From assembly GCA_023428515.1 (NCBI GenBank), contig JAEYXI010000170.1, positions 1 through 10,373 of the forward strand: a stretch of DNA of 10,373 nt, given 5' to 3'. This DNA is from Pseudomonadota bacterium. GTDB taxonomy: Bacteria; Pseudomonadota; Alphaproteobacteria; Rhizobiales; Rhizobiaceae. A program made the translations under genes and the position numbers. The notes under the pieces are model-generated. The model was given only the letters and a program-made list of their open reading frames with translations. It had not been told where the DNA came from and searched no databases. Positions 1-6,455 of the stretch are shown piece by piece (the first letter of the stretch is position 1; each line of letters opens with the position of its first letter).

Positions 1-1
1 G

Positions 2-679
2 GTCACTGTCATCCGCCGGCTCTACGGCCGCGATCATCTCGACCAGGTGCTGGCGACCTTCGCGCTGATCCTCATATTCTCCGAGGCCGTGCGCTGGCTG
101 TTCGGTGATTTTCCGCTCTATCTCAACATCCCGCCGCAGCTCGGAGGAGCGGTCGCGCTGCCGGGCGGCGTGCACTATCCGGTCTACCGGCTGGCCATCA
201 TCGCGGCGGGCTTGCTCGTCGGCATCGCGCTCTATGCGTTGATCGCGCGCACGCGGCTCGGCATGCGCATACGCGCGGGCGAATCCGACCGCGAGATGAT
301 CGGGGCGCTCGGCGTCGACATAAGCTTGCTCTATACAATCGTCTTCGCGCTCGGTGCGGCACTCGCCGGCCTCGCCGGTGCGATGGTCGGCGCGCTGCAA
401 TCGGTGCAGGTCGGCATGGGTGAGCCTGTGCTCATCCTCGCTTTCGTCGTCATCGTCATCGGCGGGATCGGCTCCATCAAGGGCGCCTTCGTCGGCGCGC
501 TGCTCGTCGGCGTGACCGACACGCTGGGACGCATCTTCCTGCCGCAACTGCTTGCCGCCGCGATAGGCCCCGCGCAGGCGGCGGGCATCGGCGCAGCACT
601 CGCCTCGATGTCGATCTACATCGTGATGGCGCTCATCCTCGCTTTCAGGCCCAAAGGCCTGTTCTCGGCCCAGGGCTGA
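2..679 (+). CDS. livH: Branched-chain amino acid ABC transporter permease LivH-like, 5' end outside window
   Basis: Inner-membrane permease subunit of a HAAT-family (branched-chain amino acid type) ABC importer. The open frame runs in from the left edge: codons from base 2 read VTVIRRLYGRDHLDQ before the GTG at 47. That GTG is therefore an internal Val and not a start. Some 225 residues are visible; LivH proteins are usually about 290-310 long, so roughly 70-80 N-terminal residues are missing. What is visible is strongly hydrophobic with several membrane helices. It has the family's cytoplasmic coupling loop (TRLGMRIRAGESDREMIGALGVD region, bases about 247-318) and the Gly-rich GGIGSIKGAFVGALLVG segment, and ends in the usual FRPKGLF. 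It is followed 3 bp later by livM. The transported substrate cannot be read from the sequence; Liv-type systems also carry urea, amides and aromatic acids. The binding protein is not in the window. Confidence 0.93.
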   Translation, partial: VTVIRRLYGRDHLDQVLATFALILIFSEAVRWLFGDFPLYLNIPPQLGGAVALPGGVHYPVYRLAIIAAGLLVGIALYALIARTRLGMRIRAGESDREMIGALGVDISLLYTIVFALGAALAGLAGAMVGALQSVQVGMGEPVLILAFVVIVIGGIGSIKGAFVGALLVGVTDTLGRIFLPQLLAAAIGPAQAAGIGAALASMSIYIVMALILAFRPKGLFSAQG

Positions 680-682
680 CCG

Positions 683-1651
683 ATGCGCCGCGAAACCTTG
701 CTCAACCTTGTCCTGGCGCTCCTGCTGTTGGCGCTGCCATTCGCCGCCCAGATGCTCGGCGAACCGTTCTATGTGACGCTCGCCACCCGCATGGCGATCC
801 TCGCGCTGGCGGCGGTCGGCCTTAACCTCGCGCTCGGCTTCGGCGGGCTCGTTTCGTTCGGCCATGCCGCCTTCTTCGGTATTGGCGGCTATGCCGCCGG
901 CATCCTCGCCAGCCACGCCTTCAACGCGGAGCCGCTGCTCGGCCTGCCTGTTTCCGACCAGATGCCGGTCATTTGGCTCACGGCCGCGCTTGCCTGCGCG
1001 CTGGTCGCGCTGCCTATCGGCGCGATCAGCCTGAGGACCAGCGGCGTCTATTTCATCATGATCACGCTCGCCTTTGCACAGATGGTCTATTACTTCGCCA
1101 TCTCCTGGCCCGCCTATGGCGGCGAGGACGGCCTGTCGATCACCGTGCGCAACGGCTTTCCCGGCCTGAACACCGCCAATCCGCTCAGCTTCTTCCTCGT
1201 CTGTTACGGCGTGCTCGTAGCGGCGCTGCTGCTCATGTGGCGCATCCGCGACTCCCGCTTCGGCGCCGCCTTGCAGGCCGCCAGGCAGAACGAGACGCGC
1301 GTTGCGGCGATCGGCATCCGGCCGTACCATGTCAGGCTGGCGGCCTTCGTCATCTCCGCCGTCGTCACCGGCATTGCCGGTGCGCTCTTTGCCGATCTCA
1401 ACCGCTTCGTCAGCCCCTCGATGATGTCATGGCAGATGTCGGGCGAACTGATCGTGCTGATCATCCTCGGCGGCACCGGCCGGCTGTTCGGGCCGGTCGC
1501 CGGCGCGATCCTCTACGTGCTGCTCGAATTCCTGCTCGGCGGGTTGACCGAACGCTGGCAGTTCTTCCTCGGCTTCATCCTGCTCGGCGTCGTGCTTTTC
1601 GCGCGCGGCGGGATCGTCGGCCTGATCGCCGGAAAGGCGCGCCATGGCTGA
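683..1651 (+). CDS. livM: Branched-chain amino acid ABC transporter permease LivM-like
   Basis: Second membrane permease of the Liv-type importer, pairing with LivH to form the channel. The protein is 322 residues with a hydrophobic N-terminal helix (about 7-25) and further helices throughout. It carries the LivM hallmark FGGLVSFGHAAFFGIGGYAAG (about 53-73), a cytoplasmic coupling loop around 192-216 (FGAALQAARQNETRVAAIGI, then RPYHV) and the GGTGRLFGPVAGA segment at 263-275. The length is shorter than E. coli LivM (about 425) but normal for the many proteobacterial homologues that lack its N-terminal extension. The ATG at 683 lies 3 bp after the livH stop, with AGGG in the end of livH as a plausible ribosome binding site. 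The 3' end overlaps livG by 8 bp, which implies translational coupling. Confidence 0.94.
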   Translation: MRRETLLNLVLALLLLALPFAAQMLGEPFYVTLATRMAILALAAVGLNLALGFGGLVSFGHAAFFGIGGYAAGILASHAFNAEPLLGLPVSDQMPVIWLTAALACALVALPIGAISLRTSGVYFIMITLAFAQMVYYFAISWPAYGGEDGLSITVRNGFPGLNTANPLSFFLVCYGVLVAALLLMWRIRDSRFGAALQAARQNETRVAAIGIRPYHVRLAAFVISAVVTGIAGALFADLNRFVSPSMMSWQMSGELIVLIILGGTGRLFGPVAGAILYVLLEFLLGGLTERWQFFLGFILLGVVLFARGGIVGLIAGKARHG

Positions 1652-2393
1652 GCCGATCCTCGACATAAGCAACCTCTCGAAAAGCTTTGGCGGTCTCAAG
1701 GCCACCGACGATGTCAGCCTCGACCTTAGGGCAGGGGAGATTCACGCGCTTATCGGCCCCAACGGGGCCGGCAAGACGACGCTGATCCATCAGGTCTGCG
1801 GCGGTATCAGGCCGGATGCCGGCTCGATCCGCTTCCTCGGGCAGGAGGTGCTCGGCCTCGGCGTTGCAGCGCGCGCCCGGCTCGGCCTCGGTCGCACCTT
1901 CCAGATATCGTCGCTGGCGCTGGATTTTTCAGCGCTGCGCAACGTCATGCTCGCGGTGCAGAGCCGGCAGGGGTCGAGCTTCCGCTTCTTTGCCAACGTC
2001 ATGGCCGATACCGGCCTCACCGAACCTGCGATGGCCGCGCTTGACCGGGTCGGCCTCGCCGCCCGTGCCTCCGTTCCCGCCGCGGAACTGTCGCATGGCG
2101 AACGGCGCCAGCTCGAGATCGCCATCGCGTTGGCGCTCGGCTCGAGGGCGCTGCTGCTCGACGAACCGATGGCCGGTATGGGGCCGGAGGGATCGCGGGC
2201 GCTGACCAGGCTGCTCGATACGTTGCGTGCCGAGACGCCCATCCTGCTTGTCGAACACGACATGGACGCCGTCTTTGCGCTGGCCGATCGCATTTCCGTG
2301 CTGGTCTACGGCCGCGTCATCGCCAGCGGGACGGTCGAGGAGATCCGCAACCATCCCGACGTGCGGCAGGCCTATCTGGGGGCGCCGGCATGA
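1644..2393 (+). CDS. livG: Branched-chain amino acid ABC transporter ATP-binding protein LivG-like
   Basis: Cytoplasmic ATPase subunit that powers the importer as a heterodimer with LivF. Its 249 residues match LivG length (about 255). Visible motifs are Walker A GPNGAGKTT (38-46, Lys44), a Q-loop Gln at 87 (TFQ), the ABC signature LSHGERRQ (149-156; His replaces the first Gly of LSGGQ, as is common in LivG), Walker B LLLDEP (170-175, Glu174) and the switch His205 in VEHDMD. The insert between Q-loop and signature is of LivG type. The ATG at 1644 sits inside the end of livM, preceded at 6 bp by GGAAAGG (1631-1637), a good ribosome binding site that fixes the start. The stop overlaps the livF start in an ATGA. 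Confidence 0.95.
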   Translation: MAEPILDISNLSKSFGGLKATDDVSLDLRAGEIHALIGPNGAGKTTLIHQVCGGIRPDAGSIRFLGQEVLGLGVAARARLGLGRTFQISSLALDFSALRNVMLAVQSRQGSSFRFFANVMADTGLTEPAMAALDRVGLAARASVPAAELSHGERRQLEIAIALALGSRALLLDEPMAGMGPEGSRALTRLLDTLRAETPILLVEHDMDAVFALADRISVLVYGRVIASGTVEEIRNHPDVRQAYLGAPA

Positions 2394-3076
2394 CGCTGCT
2401 TCAGGTGTCCGCCATCGAGACTTTCTACGGCCCCAGCCAGGCGCTGTTCGGCGTCGACCTCGAAGTCGGCGAGGGCGAGGTCGTCACCCTCATGGGTCGC
2501 AACGGCATGGGCAAGACGACCACCATCCGCTCCATCTGCGGCATGACGCCGGCGCGTGCGGGCCGCATCGACTTTGGCGGCGCCGCGCTTGCCGGCCTTC
2601 CGCCGCATCGCATCGCGCGGCTGGGAATCGGCCTCGTGCCGGAGGGGCGGCGCTGCTTCCCCAACCTGACGGTGCAGGAAAACCTCGTCGCGTCGGCACG
2701 CCCGGGCAAATGGACGCTCGATGCGGTAAAATCGCTCTTCCCGCGCCTCGGAGAGCGGCTGCGTCAATACGCGAACACGCTGTCGGGCGGCGAGCAACAG
2801 ATGCTGGCCATCGGCCGCGCGCTGATGACCAATCCGCGCCTGCTCATCCTCGACGAGGCGACCGAGGGCCTCGCGCCGATCATCCGACAGGACATCTGGG
2901 CGGCGATCCGGAAGCTCAAGGCCGACCGCCAGGCGATCCTCGTCGTCGACAAGACGATGGACGAGGTGCTTGGCGTGGCCGACCGTTGCGTCGTGCTGGA
3001 GAAAGGCCGCACCGTCTGGAACGGCAAATCTGCCGAACTCACGGCCGACATTCAGGACCGGTATCTGGGCGTTTGA
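2390..3076 (+). CDS. livF: Branched-chain amino acid ABC transporter ATP-binding protein LivF-like
   Basis: Second ATPase of the Liv-type importer, 228 residues (E. coli LivF is about 237). Walker A is GRNGMGKTT (36-44, Lys42). The LivF-typical LVPEGRRCFPNLTVQENL stretch follows at 82-99, then signature LSGGEQQML (131-139), Walker B LLILDEATEG (151-160, Glu156) and a C-terminal DRYLGV. The switch-loop position reads VVDKTMDE (185-192) instead of the VEH/VEQ seen in most relatives, so Lys188 stands where His or Gln is usual. The gene starts at the ATGA overlap with livG, with a GGGGG run (2378-2382) 7 bp upstream. It is the last gene of the operon, ending 6 bp from the convergent transsulfuration operon. 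Confidence 0.95.
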   Translation: MTLLQVSAIETFYGPSQALFGVDLEVGEGEVVTLMGRNGMGKTTTIRSICGMTPARAGRIDFGGAALAGLPPHRIARLGIGLVPEGRRCFPNLTVQENLVASARPGKWTLDAVKSLFPRLGERLRQYANTLSGGEQQMLAIGRALMTNPRLLILDEATEGLAPIIRQDIWAAIRKLKADRQAILVVDKTMDEVLGVADRCVVLEKGRTVWNGKSAELTADIQDRYLGV

Positions 3077-3105
3077 GGCGCTCTAGCCCGCCAGCGCCTG
3101 CTCAA
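3073..3105. terminator. Candidate bidirectional hairpin between convergent livF and transsulfuration operon
   Basis: A perfect 7-bp inverted repeat, AGGCGCT (3076-3082) with AGCGCCT (3093-3099), encloses a 10-base loop. An alternative fold pairs TTGAG (3073-3077) with CTCAA (3101-3105) outside a GCGCT/AGCGC core, leaving a 3-base bulge. The hairpin covers the livF TGA and places the TAG of the opposing gene in its loop. No T-run follows on either strand, so it is not a canonical intrinsic terminator. Its role as a shared transcript end is inferred from position. Confidence 0.4.
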
Positions 3106-4252
3106 GGTCGGCGATCAGATCGTCGCCGTCCTCTATGCCGCAGGACAGCCTGACCAGCGAATCCGAGATGCCGATTGCTGCGCGCTGCTCCGGCGGGATC
3201 GAGCCGTGCGTCATCAGCGCGGGGTGCTCGATCAGGCTCTCGACGCCGCCAAGGCTCTCGGCCAGCGTGAAGAGCTGCGTGCGTTCTAGGAAGCGCTTCG
3301 TGCCGGCGAGATCGCGGTCGAGATCGACCGAGATCATGCCGCCGAAGGCCGACATCTGCTTTTTAGCGATCGCGTGCTGCGGATGGCTGGGCAGTCCGGG
3401 ATAGATGACGCGCCGCACGTCCTTTCGGCTTTCCAGCCACGTCGCGATCTTCAGCCCGTTCTCGGAATGCCGCTGCATCCTCAGCGCCAGGGTCTTGATG
3501 CCGCGCAGGGCCAGAAAACTGTCGAAGGGGCCGGAGATGGCGCCGACCGCATTCTGCAGGAATTTCAGCTGGTTCAGGAGATCGCCTTCCTCGCGCACCA
3601 CGGCAACGCCGCCGACCATGTCACTGTGCCCGTTGAGATATTTGGTCGTCGAATGAACGACGATGTCGACGCCGAGCTCCAGGGGGCGCTGCAGATAGGG
3701 GCTGCAGAATGTGTTGTCGGCGACGGTGATCAGTCCCTTCCGCTTCGCCAATGCGGCGATGCCCTGGAGATCGACGACCTTGAGCAGCGGGTTGGTCGGC
3801 GTCTCGATCCAGAGCATGCGCGTCTCCGGCGTGATGGCTGCCTCGACGGCCGCCAGGTCGGTGAAATCGGCGAGCGACACTTTCAGCCCGGCGCTGCGCT
3901 TGCGCACCCGATGCATCAGCCGGTAGCTGCCGCCATAGATGTCGTCGGTCGCCACCACATGCGCGCCGACGTCGAGCAGTTCGAGGATGTTGGCGATCGC
4001 CGCCAGTCCCGAGCCGAAGGCGAAAGCTGCCGCGCCGCTTTCGAGGTCGGCCACGGCGCGCTCGAAGGCGAAGCGCGTCGGATTCTGGCTGCGCGCATAC
4101 TCAAAGCCCTTGTGCACCGAAGGGCTTTCCTGCGCGTAGGTCGAGGTCGCGTAGATCGGCACCATGACCGCGCCTGTCGTCGGATCATGGCTCTGCCCGC
4201 CATGGATCGTGCGCGTGGCGAAGGCCAGTCGGTTTTTCCTGGATGAAGTCAT
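3083..4252 (-). CDS. Cystathionine gamma-lyase/gamma-synthase family PLP enzyme, probable cystathionine gamma-lyase
   Basis: Cys/Met-metabolism PLP-dependent enzyme (fold type I), cytoplasmic, 389 residues as usual for the family. Visible features are YARSQNPTR (52-60; phosphate-contacting Tyr/Arg, usually YSRSGNPTR), GSGLAA (80-85), Tyr107 in DDIYGG (stacks on PLP), Asp179 in VADNTF (pyridine N partner), STTKY (201-205) with Lys204 as the Schiff-base lysine, and Arg368 in LVRLSCGIE (substrate carboxylate). Glu332 in TLAESLGG aligns with Glu339 of human cystathionine gamma-lyase, a position that is Tyr in E. coli cystathionine beta-lyase, so gamma-chemistry is favoured. Synthase and lyase cannot be separated reliably by motif. 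The 4-bp overlap with an upstream cystathionine beta-synthase gene argues for lyase: cystathionine to cysteine, 2-oxobutyrate and ammonia. The ATG at 4252 has GAGG about 11 bp upstream. Confidence 0.9.
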   Translation of the reverse strand: MTSSRKNRLAFATRTIHGGQSHDPTTGAVMVPIYATSTYAQESPSVHKGFEYARSQNPTRFAFERAVADLESGAAAFAFGSGLAAIANILELLDVGAHVVATDDIYGGSYRLMHRVRKRSAGLKVSLADFTDLAAVEAAITPETRMLWIETPTNPLLKVVDLQGIAALAKRKGLITVADNTFCSPYLQRPLELGVDIVVHSTTKYLNGHSDMVGGVAVVREEGDLLNQLKFLQNAVGAISGPFDSFLALRGIKTLALRMQRHSENGLKIATWLESRKDVRRVIYPGLPSHPQHAIAKKQMSAFGGMISVDLDRDLAGTKRFLERTQLFTLAESLGGVESLIEHPALMTHGSIPPEQRAAIGISDSLVRLSCGIEDGDDLIADLEQALAG

Positions 4253-5676
4253 GTCTTGGATCGCCTCAGATGGTTGATCAGGTCGATGCGGGTGATCAGG
4301 CCGAAGAACTCGTCGCCGTCATAGATGATCGCGACCTCGTTGCGATCGAACACCGGCAGCAGGGCATCGAGCGTCTGGTCGGCCTGCAGCGTGTGCAGCT
4401 CTGCGGTCATCGCCGTGCTCACCGGCGCGTTGAAGCGTTCCCAGCGGCTGTCATAGGAACCCTCGACACGCTGGAGGATATCGCTTTCGTCGATGATGCC
4501 GATCAGCTTGCCGTTGTCGATGACGGGAAGCTGCGAGACGTCGGCGCGGCGCATGCGTCCATAGGCGTTGATAAGACTGTCCTCGGGACCGACGGTGACG
4601 GTGCCGCCTTCGCGATGCGAGCGCGCGACGAGGTCGCGCAGATCGCCGTGCTGCACGCGCTCCGACAGGCCCTGCTCGGCCAGCCAGTAGTCGTCGAAAA
4701 CCTTGGAGAGATACTTGTTGCCGGAATCACAGACGAAGGTGACGACCCGCTTCGGCACCTTCTGCTCGCGGCAATATTTGAGCGCGGCGGCAAGCAGCGT
4801 TCCCGACGACGAGCCGGCGAGTATGCCTTCCTTGGACAGCAGGTCGCGCGCCGTCGCCATGCTCAGTCGGTCCGGGATCGAATAGGCCTTCTTCACCAGC
4901 GAAAGATCGGCGTTGGGTGGCACGAAATCCTCGCCGATGCCCTCGACCGTCCAGCTTCCCGCCTCGATCATCTCGCCGGTCTTGACCAGTGGGGCGAGCA
5001 CGGAGCCGATCGGGTCGGCGAGCACCATCTCGGTCTTCGGCGAAACTTTCGCGAAGAAGCGGCCAAGACCGGAGAGCGTGCCGCCCGAGCCGACGCCGAC
5101 CACCACCGCGTCGATGTCGCCCGCGAGCTGTTCCCACAGCTCCGGTCCGGTCGTCGTCTCATGCGCCAGCGGATTGGCGGGGTTGGCGAACTGGTTGACG
5201 TAGAAGGAGCCGGGAGTCTCGGCAGCGATGCTCTCGGCCATGTCCTGGTAATATTCCGGATGGCCCTTGCCGACGTCGGAGCGCGTCAGCCTGACCTCGG
5301 CTCCCAGCGCCCTCAGATGCTGCACCTTCTCGCGCGACATCTTGTCGGGCACGACCAGCACGATGCGGTAACCCTTCGGGATGCCGACCTGCGCCAGCCC
5401 GAGCCCGGTGTTGCCGGCGGTCGCCTCGATGATGGTGCCGCCCTTCTTCAGCTTGCCGCTCTTCTCGGCCTCGGCGATCATCGATAGCGCGATGCGGTCC
5501 TTGATCGAGCCGCCCGGGTTCTGGCTTTCGAGCTTGATGAAGAGCCTGCACTTGCCGGTGTCGAACTTGGTGAGTTCCACCACGGGCGTCTGGCCGATGA
5601 GTTCCAGCACCGACGAATAGGGCGGCTGCAGGCGCGACCGGTCGGTCGCCGTGGTCTGTTTGCTTGTCTCGCTCAT
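4249..5676 (-). CDS. Cystathionine beta-synthase with C-terminal CBS-domain pair
   Basis: Fold-type-II PLP enzyme that would condense homocysteine with serine (or O-acetylserine) to give cystathionine, 475 residues. The catalytic domain spans about 20-325: SIKDR (57-61) with Lys59 as the PLP lysine, TAGNTG (86-91), the Gly-rich phosphate loop GVGSGGT (194-200), GSSSGT (288-293) and CDSGNKYLSK (316-325), which matches the D-S-x-x-N-Y-x-[ST]-K pattern of cystathionine beta-synthases more than cysteine synthases. Two CBS motifs follow (about 342-402 and 416-472), a Bateman module that can bind adenosyl ligands such as SAM. There is no N-terminal haem-binding extension. A TTG at 5688 would add four residues (MEPD); the ATG at 5676 is preferred because GGAG lies 6 bp before it. 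The gene is first in a two-gene operon with the gamma-lyase. Confidence 0.92.
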   Translation of the reverse strand: MSETSKQTTATDRSRLQPPYSSVLELIGQTPVVELTKFDTGKCRLFIKLESQNPGGSIKDRIALSMIAEAEKSGKLKKGGTIIEATAGNTGLGLAQVGIPKGYRIVLVVPDKMSREKVQHLRALGAEVRLTRSDVGKGHPEYYQDMAESIAAETPGSFYVNQFANPANPLAHETTTGPELWEQLAGDIDAVVVGVGSGGTLSGLGRFFAKVSPKTEMVLADPIGSVLAPLVKTGEMIEAGSWTVEGIGEDFVPPNADLSLVKKAYSIPDRLSMATARDLLSKEGILAGSSSGTLLAAALKYCREQKVPKRVVTFVCDSGNKYLSKVFDDYWLAEQGLSERVQHGDLRDLVARSHREGGTVTVGPEDSLINAYGRMRRADVSQLPVIDNGKLIGIIDESDILQRVEGSYDSRWERFNAPVSTAMTAELHTLQADQTLDALLPVFDRNEVAIIYDGDEFFGLITRIDLINHLRRSKT

Positions 5677-5729
5677 GTCTGGCTCCAACAGACGATCCCG
5701 GCCCCGTGCGGAGGGAGATATGGCAAATA

Positions 5730-5742
5730 TGGACTTGGTCCA
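5730..5742. promoter_or_regulatory. Candidate operator palindrome upstream of cystathionine beta-synthase
   Basis: TGGAC-TTG-GTCCA is a perfect 5-bp inverted repeat with a 3-base spacer, 54 bp upstream of the preferred ATG of the beta-synthase gene. It lies in the most AT-rich part of this intergenic region (ATATGGCAAATATGG next to it), where a minus-strand promoter would be expected. A weak minus-strand pair, TTGGAT then CATATT with 18 bp between, would place the palindrome in the spacer. Shape and position suit a dimeric repressor, but the regulator is unknown and short palindromes occur by chance. Confidence 0.3.
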
Positions 5743-5792
5743 CGAGGAAATCCAATCCGCGAAAACGCCATCGCGTGGTTGAATAATCCCGT

Positions 5793-5802
5793 AAGGCGCC
5801 TT
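5793..5802. repeat. 10-bp perfect palindrome in the divergent intergenic region
   Basis: AAGGCGCCTT is fully self-complementary and lies between the divergent beta-synthase and cupin genes, about 124 bp upstream of the cupin start. It could be a regulator half of this shared control region. A random GC-rich stretch of this size has a fair chance of containing one. The remainder of 5689-5925 holds no convincing gene on either strand. Confidence 0.25.
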
Positions 5803-5862
5803 GCGCAGGCGTTCGTTTCTGCGTGCCGGTGAAATCCGGGTTTGGCCCGCCTATCACCTGAT

Positions 5863-5891
5863 TTGACTGTCCGCCGCTTCTGCGCAATCTG
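5863..5891 (+). promoter_or_regulatory. Candidate promoter for the cupin-SDR unit
   Basis: TTGACT (5863-5868) is a near-consensus sigma-70 -35 element. At 16-17 bp beyond it lies only a weak -10-like AATCT stretch (5886-5890). The site is 35-60 bp upstream of the cupin ATG, a normal distance. The -35 is convincing in isolation, the -10 is not; poor -10 elements are common at activated promoters. Confidence 0.3.
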
Positions 5892-5925
5892 AACACGAGA
5901 CGACGCCCAAACAGGACCGCCAGAA

Positions 5926-6450
5926 ATGCCTGCAGAAAAAGATGATCATGCCCGCATGCCTTACCAGTTGCCGATGCCGGTGGATGCATTGCCGGAGATC
6001 GTCATCCCCGACGCCGTTCCTGCCGACGACCGGCTGTGGGTACCGCAGGCGGAGAATGTCTGGTTCCGGCCGCTCTGCCTCAACCGCTCGCAAGGCTATT
6101 GGATGAACCTGCTCAAGGTGCGCAAGGCCGGCGTGCTGTCGCGCCACCGCCATCCGCAGTCCGTGCACGGCTTCGTGCTCAAGGGGCGCTGGCGCTATCT
6201 CGAGCACGACTGGGTCGCCACGGAAGGCTCATACGTCTTCGAGCCGCCGGGCGAGACGCATACGCTGGTGGTGCCCGAAGACGTCGAGGAGATGATCACC
6301 TATTTCCAGGTCAACGGCGTCATGTACTACGTCGATCCCTGGGGCAAGAATCTCGGCTACGAGGACGTCTTCACCAAGATCGACATGTGCCGCGCGCATT
6401 TCGAACGCGTCGGCCTTGGCGCCGACTACGTCAACACCTTCATCCGGTGA
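5926..6450 (+). CDS. 2,4'-dihydroxyacetophenone dioxygenase-like cupin protein
   Basis: Small single-domain cupin of 174 residues with no signal peptide, so probably cytoplasmic. It resembles the 2,4'-dihydroxyacetophenone dioxygenase / ChrR-type cupin group, non-haem metal enzymes that cleave carbon-carbon bonds with O2. Cupin motif 1 is present as G69-x4-H74-R-H76-x4-H81-G and continues to G87; the usual motif-1 Glu is replaced by His81. Motif 2 is FEPPGETHTL (105-114) with His112. Glu93 in the next strand may be the acidic ligand, as reported for the characterised dioxygenase. The aromatic-rich C-terminus (FQVNGVMYYVDPWG, 136-149) also fits that group. The ATG at 5926 has AGGA (5913-5916) 9 bp upstream; Met11 lacks a comparable site. 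It is followed 5 bp later by an SDR gene. The real substrate is unknown, and an isomerase or sensor role cannot be excluded. Confidence 0.75.
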   Translation: MPAEKDDHARMPYQLPMPVDALPEIVIPDAVPADDRLWVPQAENVWFRPLCLNRSQGYWMNLLKVRKAGVLSRHRHPQSVHGFVLKGRWRYLEHDWVATEGSYVFEPPGETHTLVVPEDVEEMITYFQVNGVMYYVDPWGKNLGYEDVFTKIDMCRAHFERVGLGADYVNTFIR

Positions 6451-6455
6451 CGGCG

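Noticed and set aside
47..679. GTG at 47 as a true start of a short permease
   Set aside because: The frame is open to the left edge and the preceding residues (RRLYGRDHLDQ) are typical LivH sequence, so the gene is cut by the window.
2227..3153. Plus-strand frame of 308 codons over livG/livF
   Set aside because: It is an out-of-frame shadow of two ATPase genes with intact Walker and signature motifs, with Arg/Pro-rich translation.
3374..4246. Plus-strand frame of 290 codons
   Set aside because: It is antisense to the cystathionine gamma-lyase-type gene and lacks any motif.
3083..4252. Assignment as cystathionine beta-lyase (MetC) or O-succinylhomoserine sulfhydrylase (MetZ)
   Set aside because: Glu332 at the gamma-lyase diagnostic position and coupling to cystathionine beta-synthase fit gamma-lyase better. 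MetZ is not strictly excluded from motifs alone.
4243..5487. Long plus-strand frame of 414 codons
   Set aside because: It is antisense to the cystathionine beta-synthase gene, which has a full set of PLP and CBS motifs. The antisense product is low-complexity Asp/Arg/Gly/Leu-rich with no recognisable domain.
5677..5925. SAM riboswitch or other leader RNA before the transsulfuration genes
   Set aside because: The leader up to the start is short and I see no recognisable SAM-I or SAM-II core elements or strong stem set. A covariance-model search would be decisive.
6036..6455. N-terminal extension of the SDR to give 382 residues
   Set aside because: The extra part overlaps the cupin gene in another frame and is Arg/Ala-rich without pattern. 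The SDR fold begins right after Met at 6456.
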